Below, one piece after another: positions 19,801 to 26,644 of a DNA stretch of 41,095 bases. The translations under genes and the position numbers were made by a program. The number at the start of each line of letters is the position of its first letter. Positions within the stretch are counted from its first letter, which is position 1. Source of the stretch: a virus. Under the pieces are notes generated by a model that saw only the letters and a list, made by a program, of their open reading frames with translations, was not told where the DNA came from and made no database searches. The DNA lies in the IMG/VR virus record IMGVR_UViG_3300021602_000012, positions 1 to 41,095 of that record. The stretch is one strand, 5' to 3'.

Positions 19801-21292
19801 GCAAAAGCGCTGGATCACGGGCGAGGGGTGCTGCCCCAAGTGCGACGAGCTCGACGGCAAGGTGATTGACCTGGACGAATCGTTTGACGCCGACGGCGAG
19901 GAAATCGACGGGCCGCCATTCCATCCGAATTGCCGCTGCGACATCGTGCCGATTGTGGACAACAACGACAACACGGACAGCGGCGATAACGGCGATAACG
20001 GCGAGGCCTCAGATCAGGCTGACATGATTGAAATGGCTGCGCGCTCGCGCGCTATTGCCGCGTCCTGGCGCCGGGCTGACACGTACAACCTGCTCGACAA
20101 AAGGTATGCCGACGATCCCGCCATGCTTGCCATCATTCAGAAGGCGTACGACCCTGACCAGCCGCGCGACGAACATGGGCGCTGGTTGGGAGCCAGCACG
20201 TACGATCACAAACAGCAAGTTACTGAGGGTAAGTTGTGGCCAAACCACAATGTCGGCAAAGCAACGTCATGGAAATCGCCTGGAACCAAAGAGGCCAAGG
20301 CCATGCTCAAGCAAATGAAGGAAGCCGAGATTCTGCACGACGAAAACATTGCAGAGGCCGCGCAATATCAAACATACGAGCAAACCAAATCCGCACTTGA
20401 GGATGCCAATGTAGAGGCGCACACGGGGTTCACCGCAAAAGAGGCAATGGACAAGGTGAAAGGGGCGTTCTATGCCCACCAGGGAAGCACAAGTGCAGTG
20501 CAATCCAGTGCTTTCAAGACTCTGGACTTTGCGCTTGACGCGGCTGCACTGCCGATCACCCAGGACATTGTTTTGTTTCGAGGCCTCGGACTGTCGTCGT
20601 CCAAAGTTGACCAAATGATTGCCGATATTGGCGCCGGAAAGTGCCCGGTATTCGAGGGCCACGACAACAAATACACATGCACGTCGTCGGCTCGATACAT
20701 TGGGGAAAAATTCGCTCAGAACAATTCCAATGGCCACAGCAGTATTGCATGCCTGTTTCATGTGCTGTTGCCGGAAGGGTCAACAGCCATGTTTTTGCAG
20801 GGGTTCACAAAGGCGTTCACCTATGAGCGCGAATTTGCCCTGGGGCGTGGATCAAGGATGCAGATTTTTGGTCATAAGGAGTACACCACACCGGACGGTC
20901 GGCGGACCATTGAGTTTTTGTCAAAATACGTCGGATCAGTTTCAGACGATAAGGCAAGTGAAATGCGAGAAGCCGCAAGAAAAGACGACCAAACAGGCGA
21001 CATTGCCAAGGTGCATGGTGACGCTCACAAACTCATGCCGGTGCATCCCGACGGCAGGCCGGCTGGCGATCCGCACGCGGAAATGCCGGGCGACAGGCCA
21101 GAGGCGTTTGACCCAAAACTGACGGCAGACGAATTCCACAAGCGCTTCGGTGGCGAGTTTGAAGACGACATTGCAGCCGTTTATTACGACGACGGCACGC
21201 AGAGTTACGGGAAACTCAAAGACGGCTACAAGCCAGCCGAGGGCTACGTCGTCAATACTGACGGTATGGTAGTCAAGGCCGATAAACAGTAG
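16865..21292 (+). CDS. Portal - kinase-like - MuF - ADP-ribosyltransferase polyprotein
   Basis: 1475 residues in one frame. About 1-460: portal (VIETRKDQMALQTF, YGYSPVEQIIVTVNTALRR, NRATAESAQEAALMEG). About 461-505: Pro/Gly/Ala linker; 505-565 basic. About 579-800: HipA/PI-kinase-like domain with K617 (HYVKFP), NWDVVGLVYDN (694-704) and D717 in MDTGGS. About 820-1030: MuF/SPP1 gp7 head-morphogenesis domain ending with Cys/His ligands (GEGCCPKC 986-993; HPNCRC 1020-1025). About 1095-1360: ADP-ribosyltransferase with R1239 (LFRGLG), TCTSSA (1271-1276) and EREF (1321-1324), the R-S-E triad. The portal forms the DNA gateway. The added domains may be injected and modify host proteins (inference from MuF and polyvalent-protein families). 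Confidence 0.9.
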   Translation: MSDQNPVPTKTQFSEGTRKPLDTNLIQRAMAGLKYAFTGKPPETAWFGPLEPMAPLVADAQQDSVRARMLDYPTGYNLRVPPRSGEAVTFSQMRALADSCDVLRLVIETRKDQMALQTFSVVNQDEDVQPDDRCKEVEDFFKLPDGENDFVAWQRMILEDMFVLDAVAIYPWKYNDGTLYRLDIMDGATIKRVINDQGRTPMPPDPAYQQILKGIPTSDYTSDELIYNVRNKRSNRIYGYSPVEQIIVTVNTALRRTMHQLQFYTEGSTPDMLMSCPPDWNMDQVRDFNEWWNSMLAGNTAARRKGLFIPHGVAPINTKEGALKDQYDEWLARIVCYAFSVSPTPFVAQVNRATAESAQEAALMEGLHPIMLWMRGLLDSTIWKHFGYTDLCIKWNEQKTQDPQVQAAIDDQCVRNGTATINEVRQRRGEEPVPGGDKAIVIIGTGPVDFQRALEANTTTLENSAKPPEPPPAPGLGGSPGEPGQPGQQPGRVTATAATAATAKMEKGGSAAKKALGAASRIDRDRPAVAQLRRVLKRKVAKGLAKASAKAIASIVAAYAAAPKPVRPVDTSVDKFEKYDDNQERGKDGKWTKSGGQLGSNEGGVFHSPGGDKHYVKFPAKAGQIKAEEAADQIYALMGVGTMEHKETDVNGKPASASQWKEVTPLGGKGWQKLTDAQVQQAANSYVASALTKNWDVVGLVYDNMGKDKAGNLHIMDTGGSFQYRAQGGPKDFGKDATADLHAMLDKQYPAGKVFGPLLASHPEAFKAAVKEMNSIPESKLKAATKGMEASHPGTTAALLARRDSITEFFASQTAKLGKALMPDYVTDNTRIRKGGTEYDKELADAILKQLDLSGFEEMTPEIQAIIEKVLQDSGVEALSQVGIDGADMLSLVNENAVEYAKERAAELVTNISESTREMLRSDIEDAMQEGMSNGDLADLLADNYGFSDDRAEMIARTETAYADVQGNLKAYEASGVVAQKRWITGEGCCPKCDELDGKVIDLDESFDADGEEIDGPPFHPNCRCDIVPIVDNNDNTDSGDNGDNGEASDQADMIEMAARSRAIAASWRRADTYNLLDKRYADDPAMLAIIQKAYDPDQPRDEHGRWLGASTYDHKQQVTEGKLWPNHNVGKATSWKSPGTKEAKAMLKQMKEAEILHDENIAEAAQYQTYEQTKSALEDANVEAHTGFTAKEAMDKVKGAFYAHQGSTSAVQSSAFKTLDFALDAAALPITQDIVLFRGLGLSSSKVDQMIADIGAGKCPVFEGHDNKYTCTSSARYIGEKFAQNNSNGHSSIACLFHVLLPEGSTAMFLQGFTKAFTYEREFALGRGSRMQIFGHKEYTTPDGRRTIEFLSKYVGSVSDDKASEMREAARKDDQTGDIAKVHGDAHKLMPVHPDGRPAGDPHAEMPGDRPEAFDPKLTADEFHKRFGGEFEDDIAAVYYDDGTQSYGKLKDGYKPAEGYVVNTDGMVVKADKQ

Positions 21293-21305
21293 CATAATCC
21301 AAGGC

Positions 21306-21330
21306 GCAACAGTCGCGGCTGTTGTGTTTT
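21306..21330 (+). terminator. Possible terminator after the portal gene
   Basis: Stem GCAACAG / CTGTTGT (21306-21312, 21319-21325) followed by GTTTT. Short T run, so termination is probably partial. Confidence 0.5.
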
Positions 21331-21339
21331 GCGCTCAAA

Positions 21340-21357
21340 CACTACCAAAACGATAGG
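21340..21357 (+). promoter_or_regulatory. CACTACCAAAACGATAGG element before fibre gene
   Basis: One mismatch from the 14794 and 30148 copies. It ends nine bases before the fibre-gene ATG at 21367, and its GATAGG may double as the ribosome-binding site. Confidence 0.6.
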
Positions 21358-21366
21358 ATTCAAATC

Positions 21367-23526
21367 ATGGGAACAGTAACCCTAAAACACGCATTCCAGA
21401 GCTCAAAAACAGACGGGTCAGATTCGACGTTGGTGCAGCCGTCCAACTGGAATGCTGCCCACGTTTTGCAAATGGTGGGTCCAGCTTTGCTCGGTAACGC
21501 TGGAACTGGCTCTGGTGAAGTTGTTGAAATTTCGCTTGGTACTGGATTTTCATTTTCCAATGGCTTTTTGAATTGCACCGTTACGGGTACAACAAATTTA
21601 TCCGAAACCACAACCGCTACCGGAGTGACAATCGCGTCAAGCACGGGTACGTCGGCAACAATTGCGGCCGCATCTAGCACTTCTGCCGGCGTAATGGTTG
21701 CTGCTGACAAGTCAAAACTTGACGGCGTTTCGCCTGGGGCAACAACCAACGCAACTGATGCGCAATTGCGTGACAGGTCAACACACACAGGCACACAAGC
21801 AATTAGCACAGTTGTAAACCTGCAATCAACCTTGGACGCAAAGGCTTCGCCTTCTGACATTACGACAGCCATCAACAGTCTGGTCGGTGCAGCGCCGGCT
21901 ACTTTGAACACCTTAGTCGAGATTGCCGCCGCCATTAACAATGATCCAAATGTTTGGTCAACCGTTGCCGCCAATCTTGCTGCTGTTGTTGGAGGGGCCC
22001 CCACCGCGCTAAACACTCTCAACAAAATTTCCGCAGCAATTAACAACGACGCATCATTTTCGTCAACAATCACAACAGCGCTGGCAACAAAGCAAGCGAT
22101 TATCAGCCCTGATATTTCGTTTTCGACAACAATTCCATTGAACAATGTTGGCACGTTCTACATGCCTCAACAGACAGTTTCGTCAGTCTTGACGTTTACA
22201 GTCGGATCAAATCCTGCAAAAAATTCCACTGTTTACGTTCGGCTGTTGGCCGACGGAGTCAACGCACCGGTGTTCACCGGATGGAAAGAGTGGGGCGGGT
22301 CGCTTGGATACGACAACAGGCTGAACATCGCCAATGAAATACAGTTCTTTTTTGATGGGTACGAATACTGGTACGCCATAAGTCAAGCTGTTAATGCCAC
22401 TGCATACGTGGCCACGGTTCCTGTGGTATCTGCCGCAATTGTCGCCAACGGGGCCGCCACTTTGTTGGTACTCACAACTTCCGCAACTCTCGATACGGCC
22501 TACACTCCTGCAACCAGCGCATTTGCCGTCACCAACAAGACGGTCACGGCTGTCGCGGTTGGAGCCAATACAGTCACCCTTACCGTGACGCCGGCATTCA
22601 CGGTAAGCGAAGTCGAAACGGCAAGCTACACGCAACCCGCCTCAAATGGTGTGCGTAGCGTAACCGGCGATCTGATGGCGTCGTTTTCTGCGCGGGCAAT
22701 TACAAATAGCGTTGTGGGTGCTGCCACTGCGCTCACAATGACCGGGCCGGTATCTGGCACAACTGGATCAGCATCTTCAAATTTCACTGTTGGCGTTACG
22801 CCGGTTGGAGGCACAATTACCGGAACGGTGGTGGTGACGCCGAGCGACGGAGGCGTTGGCGGCACATTTACTCCGACAACCGCATCCATTACGAGTGCAT
22901 CGCCCACAGCAACATTTACATACACGCGCGCCACTGATGGCGCAAGCACAATTAGCCTGGCCAACAATGGCGGATTGACGGCGCCATCAACGATCACCTA
23001 CACGTCGTCAACAGCAGTTACTTCTCAGGTGGTGCGGTTTGGTTCGCTGGTTTCGCTCACTGAGTCTGGCGCATCGCCGGGTTGGACCTACACGTCAACT
23101 GCTACCTCTTTCGGAGCCAATGGCGGCGTAAGTACCGTAGGTTTGCAGAACGGTGTTGACGGTCAGTTGTCCGTTGTGATGGGCAGTGTTGAGTTTATTT
23201 TTGGCTTGACTACAAGCTCGACGCCGGTTGCGTTCTCCAACATGCCTTACGGAATCTGGACTCGCAACGGGTTGGGCATGGGGTACGGTGTAATAACGGC
23301 TGGTGCGATTGATACCACTGGGACGGTTTCAAATGCGACTAACGATATTCTTCGCCTCCGTCGTGTCGGAACAACGCTGTATGCCGAGGTCGCCCGAGCA
23401 GCCACGCCTACTGTATTTACCACCATTAAGACTTGGACGGGCGTCCCTACCACGGCGTACAAATTTGACATCTGCCCGTCTACTGGGGGCTCCCTTAATA
23501 CGCCGACAGGCATGGGGTTGGCATAA
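21367..23526 (+). CDS. Fibre/decoration protein with Ig-like domains
   Basis: 719 residues from ATG 21367, behind the regulatory element and AGGA. The N-terminus (VTLKHAFQSSKTDGSDSTLV, QPSNWNAAHV) is a common phage-fibre opening. Two tail-fibre repeats follow (APATLNTLVEIAAAINNDPN and APTALNTLNKISAAINND). Residues about 361-418 are SwmB-like and about 457-548 bacterial Ig-like. The last about 160 residues look like a beta-sandwich with possible carbohydrate binding (PYGIWTRNGLGMGYGVITAG). Its place between portal and protease is unusual. It may be a head fibre or a displaced receptor-binding protein. Overlaps the next gene as TAATG. Confidence 0.75.
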   Translation: MGTVTLKHAFQSSKTDGSDSTLVQPSNWNAAHVLQMVGPALLGNAGTGSGEVVEISLGTGFSFSNGFLNCTVTGTTNLSETTTATGVTIASSTGTSATIAAASSTSAGVMVAADKSKLDGVSPGATTNATDAQLRDRSTHTGTQAISTVVNLQSTLDAKASPSDITTAINSLVGAAPATLNTLVEIAAAINNDPNVWSTVAANLAAVVGGAPTALNTLNKISAAINNDASFSSTITTALATKQAIISPDISFSTTIPLNNVGTFYMPQQTVSSVLTFTVGSNPAKNSTVYVRLLADGVNAPVFTGWKEWGGSLGYDNRLNIANEIQFFFDGYEYWYAISQAVNATAYVATVPVVSAAIVANGAATLLVLTTSATLDTAYTPATSAFAVTNKTVTAVAVGANTVTLTVTPAFTVSEVETASYTQPASNGVRSVTGDLMASFSARAITNSVVGAATALTMTGPVSGTTGSASSNFTVGVTPVGGTITGTVVVTPSDGGVGGTFTPTTASITSASPTATFTYTRATDGASTISLANNGGLTAPSTITYTSSTAVTSQVVRFGSLVSLTESGASPGWTYTSTATSFGANGGVSTVGLQNGVDGQLSVVMGSVEFIFGLTTSSTPVAFSNMPYGIWTRNGLGMGYGVITAGAIDTTGTVSNATNDILRLRRVGTTLYAEVARAATPTVFTTIKTWTGVPTTAYKFDICPSTGGSLNTPTGMGLA

Positions 23527-24200
23527 TGCACGCCGGACTACTCAGAGGCTTTTCCGGCGTGCCTACTTGGGCCACCTCCAAGGTCAGCGTGACCTTGGAG
23601 GGGAATAGCTTAGTCGATGCAAGCACTTCGGCGTTAAAAACGGAGTTGCAGAAGGTATCTCCGTTCCGAAGCAAATTCACATTCAATGACTACGGAGTGA
23701 GCGGCAGCACCATTTCCATGATGGCGAGCCGAAGCGCAACCACTGACGCCTCGTTTGTTACTGGAAAAACCAACTTCCTAATCCTTTGGGAGTACACCAA
23801 TAACGTCCACAATGCGGGGCGCACTGGGGTGCAAACCATTGCCGACATGACTGCGTATATCGCAGCAAGAAAAGCGGCAAAAGCGTGGAAAGTGGTTCTG
23901 CTGACTGCACTTCCACGCGGGGACTTTCTCGGGTCGTTCTATACCGCCGCGCAAGGTGAGGTCGAACTTTCCTACTGCAACACTTACACGAAAGCCAATT
24001 ACCTGAGCATGGGTGCGGATTACTGCGTTGATGTTCGCAAAGCTGGCGGACCATTTGACTTCACTGACGTTACCAACGCTAACAACTTCTTGAGCGGCTA
24101 CTACATGAGCAACCCCAACCAGCAGACGCACCTGAATACCGCTGGGCAGGCCCTGATCTCTAGTTATATTTCCGCTGTGCTGCGAAAAATCAGGCTGTAA
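23526..24200 (+). CDS. SGNH/GDSL-type hydrolase, degenerate motifs
   Basis: 224 residues, start overlapping the fibre stop. SGNH blocks: EGNSLVD (S28, GNS instead of GDS), YGVSGST (G60), WEYTNNV (N92/N93) and NQQTHLN (H202, without the usual Asp three residues before His). SGNH hydrolases remove acyl groups from polysaccharides. Beside a fibre protein it could deacetylate a host surface glycan. The altered GDS and DxxH motifs leave activity uncertain. The N-terminal HAGLLRGFSGVPTWATSKVS may join it to a structural partner. C-terminus helical. Confidence 0.75.
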   Translation: MHAGLLRGFSGVPTWATSKVSVTLEGNSLVDASTSALKTELQKVSPFRSKFTFNDYGVSGSTISMMASRSATTDASFVTGKTNFLILWEYTNNVHNAGRTGVQTIADMTAYIAARKAAKAWKVVLLTALPRGDFLGSFYTAAQGEVELSYCNTYTKANYLSMGADYCVDVRKAGGPFDFTDVTNANNFLSGYYMSNPNQQTHLNTAGQALISSYISAVLRKIRL

Positions 24201-24212
24201 TAGGGGTGCTGC

Positions 24213-24416
24213 ATGATTGCTTTTCAACCCACGGCATTCGATAGAAACTTGATTGGCGACGGGTCGGTTGTTCCGGTGACTCCTGGCGCATTCAGCAACG
24301 CCTTTGAGCCGACGGCTTTTAACCAGTTGACCATCACAAGTTTCAATTACGGTGCCAATTTCATTCGTCACTACACGATAACGGCCAAGCCGCGAAATTA
24401 CACGGTAACGCCTTAG
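24213..24416 (+). CDS. Small structural-type protein, 67 aa
   Basis: MIAFQPTAFDRNLIGDGSVV and FEPTAFNQLTITSFNYGANF: two FxPTAF repeats, then a beta-like basic end. Small proteins with (A)F(E/Q)xxAFQ repeats are common beside phage fibre or decoration genes. Ribosome-binding site GGGGTG. Co-transcribed between the hydrolase and the 24433 gene. The role is unknown. Confidence 0.65.
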   Translation: MIAFQPTAFDRNLIGDGSVVPVTPGAFSNAFEPTAFNQLTITSFNYGANFIRHYTITAKPRNYTVTP

Positions 24417-24432
24417 CCAAACAGGTATCACC

Positions 24433-24723
24433 ATGCTCAGCATAAAAGCGCCAGATGAAACAGTGCTTGTCACTTTTGACTTCGCAAACCTTACGGCGTC
24501 TGTTTCCAATCCTTCTGTGACAGCAACCAATGTAATGGGCGCAACCGATTTGACTCCAAGTTCAATCTTGCTAGGGTCCACTCAGGCGGCCGGATCAAAG
24601 GTGACTCAAATTGTTGCTGGTGGCGTTGATGGCGCTTACTACGAATTGCGCTGTCGGGCTCTTGGCGCTGATGGCGTCAGCGTTTTTGTTTTGAGCGACG
24701 TACTGCCAATCCTGACTGTATAG
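24433..24723 (+). CDS. Small Ig-like decoration/fibre protein
   Basis: 96 residues, MLSIKAPDETVLVTFDFANL to VFVLSDVLPILTV. A beta-sandwich pattern (SSILLGSTQAAGSKVTQIVA, GVDGAYYELRCRALGADG) matches short phage Ig-like or fibre-associated proteins with alternating strands and a conserved Gly-x-Tyr turn. It could be a head decoration protein, given the protease and capsid genes follow. No closer call is possible. Confidence 0.65.
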   Translation: MLSIKAPDETVLVTFDFANLTASVSNPSVTATNVMGATDLTPSSILLGSTQAAGSKVTQIVAGGVDGAYYELRCRALGADGVSVFVLSDVLPILTV

Positions 24724-24843
24724 ATGTGAAATCAAGCACGCCACTGTTGAAGCAATGATAAAAATATGCTGATACACTACTGTAACAGTCGTGAATGTTG
24801 TACTATTCGCCCAATTTAACAGTCGATTGACCATTGAACAGCC
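24724..24843 (+). promoter_or_regulatory. Intergenic leader before the protease, with CACTACT element
   Basis: Contains CACTACTGTAACAGTCG at 24775-24791, a one-mismatch CACTACC copy. A TTGAAG (24747-24752) and TGATAC (24770-24775) pair with 17-base spacing could be a promoter. Two further TACTAT/AACAGTCG words follow. No gene is seen. Confidence 0.4.
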
Positions 24844-26520
24844 ATGAACGCAACAGCCGCATCAAGTCGTAGTCAGGAAGTCAGGCGGTTCGCCGTCATT
24901 TCCAAAGTCAACGACGAGGAACGCATTGTTGAAGGCTACGCTTCAACGACCGACCTGGACAACCAGGGCGAGCGCATCACGAAGCAGGCCATGGCGAACG
25001 CTCTGCCGGATTACATGAAATTCGCGAATGTTCGCGAAATGCACCAGCCCTCTGCTGTTGGCGTCTGCAAAAGCGCCACTGTTGACGACACTGGCATGTA
25101 CATATCGGCCCACGTTGTTGACGACGACGCTTGGAAAAAGGTTAAAGCCGGCGTGTACAAGGGTTTTTCTATTGGCGGTCGGTCCACGCAAAAAATCGAC
25201 AAGGTAATCAGTGGCATGCGGCTCACTGAAATCTCTCTGGTTGACCGACCGGCCAATCCCGAATGTGTAATTGAACTCTGGAAAGGTGATGGCATGTCCC
25301 CCACAATCAACAAAGAAACGCAGCGTGCAGCCGTGCTCGAACTGGCTGACATGCTTGACAAAGGCAATGTTGACGCTGTGAGCCTGTTGGCTTTGGCCAA
25401 AGGTGACGCGCTTGTTGTCGAAAATCCGACATCGGCTCCCGCTGCCGAAGTTTTGCCTGTAACCACTACCGCAACGGTAGTCAACGCAGAAGGAACCAAA
25501 GATGCTGCTGCAAATGCTGAGCCTGCTGTTCTCGCTGTGTCTGCTGTCGATCCTGTCGCTTCTGGCGCTGATGTTGCTGTCGGCGCTGTGGATGCTGTTT
25601 CGAGCGAGCCCGCCCCTGTTGCCAAGGCCGAAGTCATCGACCCGGCCCCCGTGGCTGTAGTGGCTGTAGCGGCTGCGGCGGCTACGGCGGCTACGGTGGT
25701 TCCGGTGGCTCCGGTGGCTCCGGTGATTAAAAAGGGCATGAACACAGCCGCGCAGCTTGGGCTGTTGATTAAACAGTTGGCCTACCTCACCCAAAACCAG
25801 AACGACGAAACCGCGCGCGAGAAGGACAACTCGCCCGTGGCGGCCATGATGCACGATCTGGTGGTGCAGGCCGGCAAGGTGCTGGTAGCCATGGTTACAG
25901 AGGAAACGGCAGAGCTCGCTTCCAACGTGGACCCTGATGCCGATCCCGAGGACAAGGAATACGTGAGCTCTGCGCCCACGGTGTCGTCCATGAGCTATGC
26001 CGACCAGGGTGGGGACATTGCCAAGGGCGGCGCCAAGTTTTCAGCCGACACCCAGGCTGCGCTGTCTGACATTCACAAATGCTTCAAGAGTGGCAGCGAG
26101 CTTATGGACAAACTCGGATATGCCGCAGCGGCACCGAACCCTGACGCCGCAGAAGCCGGCGGAATGCGTGCAGCCAAGGCTGCCGACGCTGGCGACATTG
26201 CCAAGTCCGAGCTCAATGCGGCTGTTGCCGACCGCGACGCCGCGCTGGCCAAAGTTGCAGGCCTCGAAACGGCCGCAGCCGATTTGACCAAACGCCTGGA
26301 CGAAATGGAAAAGCGGCTGGCCAAGGTGCCGACCGCCCCGCGCGGCAGGCTCATGGTTGTCCAGAAGTCCGACGACGTGGGAGGCACTGACGACGCACCC
26401 GCAACAGCAACAACCGGCCCGATCATGAAAAGTGACGGCACGGTCGATCAAGTAGCAACAGCCGAAAACGAAATGCGCAAGGTGTTTGCCTCGCGTCAGG
26501 TCGTGGCAATCCGGCGCTAA
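24844..26520 (+). CDS. XkdF-type prohead protease with scaffold-like tail
   Basis: 558 residues. The first about 150 match the XkdF/S78-2 serine protease family: RIVEGYASTTDLDNQGERIT, VREMHQPSAVG (H67), YKGFSIGGR (S109) and ISLVDRPANPECVIELWK. The His-Ser pair is the probable catalytic core. Then a long low-complexity Ala/Val stretch (about 195-300) and helical segments (AVADRDAALAKVAGLETAAA, LTKRLDEMEKRLAKV) typical of a capsid scaffold. It processes the prohead and may act as internal scaffold. The Ala-rich region holds a palindromic operator-like site and a nested ORF. Confidence 0.85.
   Translation: MNATAASSRSQEVRRFAVISKVNDEERIVEGYASTTDLDNQGERITKQAMANALPDYMKFANVREMHQPSAVGVCKSATVDDTGMYISAHVVDDDAWKKVKAGVYKGFSIGGRSTQKIDKVISGMRLTEISLVDRPANPECVIELWKGDGMSPTINKETQRAAVLELADMLDKGNVDAVSLLALAKGDALVVENPTSAPAAEVLPVTTTATVVNAEGTKDAAANAEPAVLAVSAVDPVASGADVAVGAVDAVSSEPAPVAKAEVIDPAPVAVVAVAAAAATAATVVPVAPVAPVIKKGMNTAAQLGLLIKQLAYLTQNQNDETAREKDNSPVAAMMHDLVVQAGKVLVAMVTEETAELASNVDPDADPEDKEYVSSAPTVSSMSYADQGGDIAKGGAKFSADTQAALSDIHKCFKSGSELMDKLGYAAAAPNPDAAEAGGMRAAKAADAGDIAKSELNAAVADRDAALAKVAGLETAAADLTKRLDEMEKRLAKVPTAPRGRLMVVQKSDDVGGTDDAPATATTGPIMKSDGTVDQVATAENEMRKVFASRQVVAIRR
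25465..25481. promoter_or_regulatory. Perfect palindrome of the regulatory element inside the protease gene
   Basis: ACTACCG, three bases, CGGTAGT: a perfect 7+3+7 inverted repeat of the CACTACC core, within coding sequence. It fits a dimeric protein site. Confidence 0.55.
25502..25660 (+). CDS. Possible nested membrane-protein ORF (+1 frame in protease)
   Basis: ATG 25502 with AAGGA eight bases upstream opens a 52-residue +1-frame ORF: MLLQMLSLLFSLCLLSILSL continuing to a long Leu-rich hydrophobic helix (about 1-35), then a basic Pro-rich tail (RASPPLLPRPKSSTRPPWL). Topology suits an embedded small membrane protein. Caution: a run of GCT/GTT codons in the host frame automatically yields CTG/TTG (Leu) in this frame, so it may be an artefact of low complexity. 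No homologue is recognised. Confidence 0.25.
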   Translation: MLLQMLSLLFSLCLLSILSLLALMLLSALWMLFRASPPLLPRPKSSTRPPWL

Positions 26521-26601
26521 ACAACGCGGCCCGCGCGCAAGCCGGGCCATTCCATCAACCCACCATTAACCCAAACCAGCCGGCCTAGCCGTTCCTTCAA
26601 C

Positions 26602-26608
26602 CACTACC
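26602..26608 (+). promoter_or_regulatory. CACTACC element upstream of the capsid gene
   Basis: CACTACCTTTTGAACC lies 36 bases before the capsid ATG, in a 124-base gap, sense orientation. No clear promoter boxes are seen. Confidence 0.45.
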
Positions 26609-26644
26609 TTTTGAACCTGAACCATTTTCTTTTGGGACCGAATC

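Noticed and set aside
21360-22154. 264-aa leftward ORF opposite the fibre gene
   Set aside because: Mirror of Thr/Ser/Ala-rich coding; no ribosome-binding site or family.
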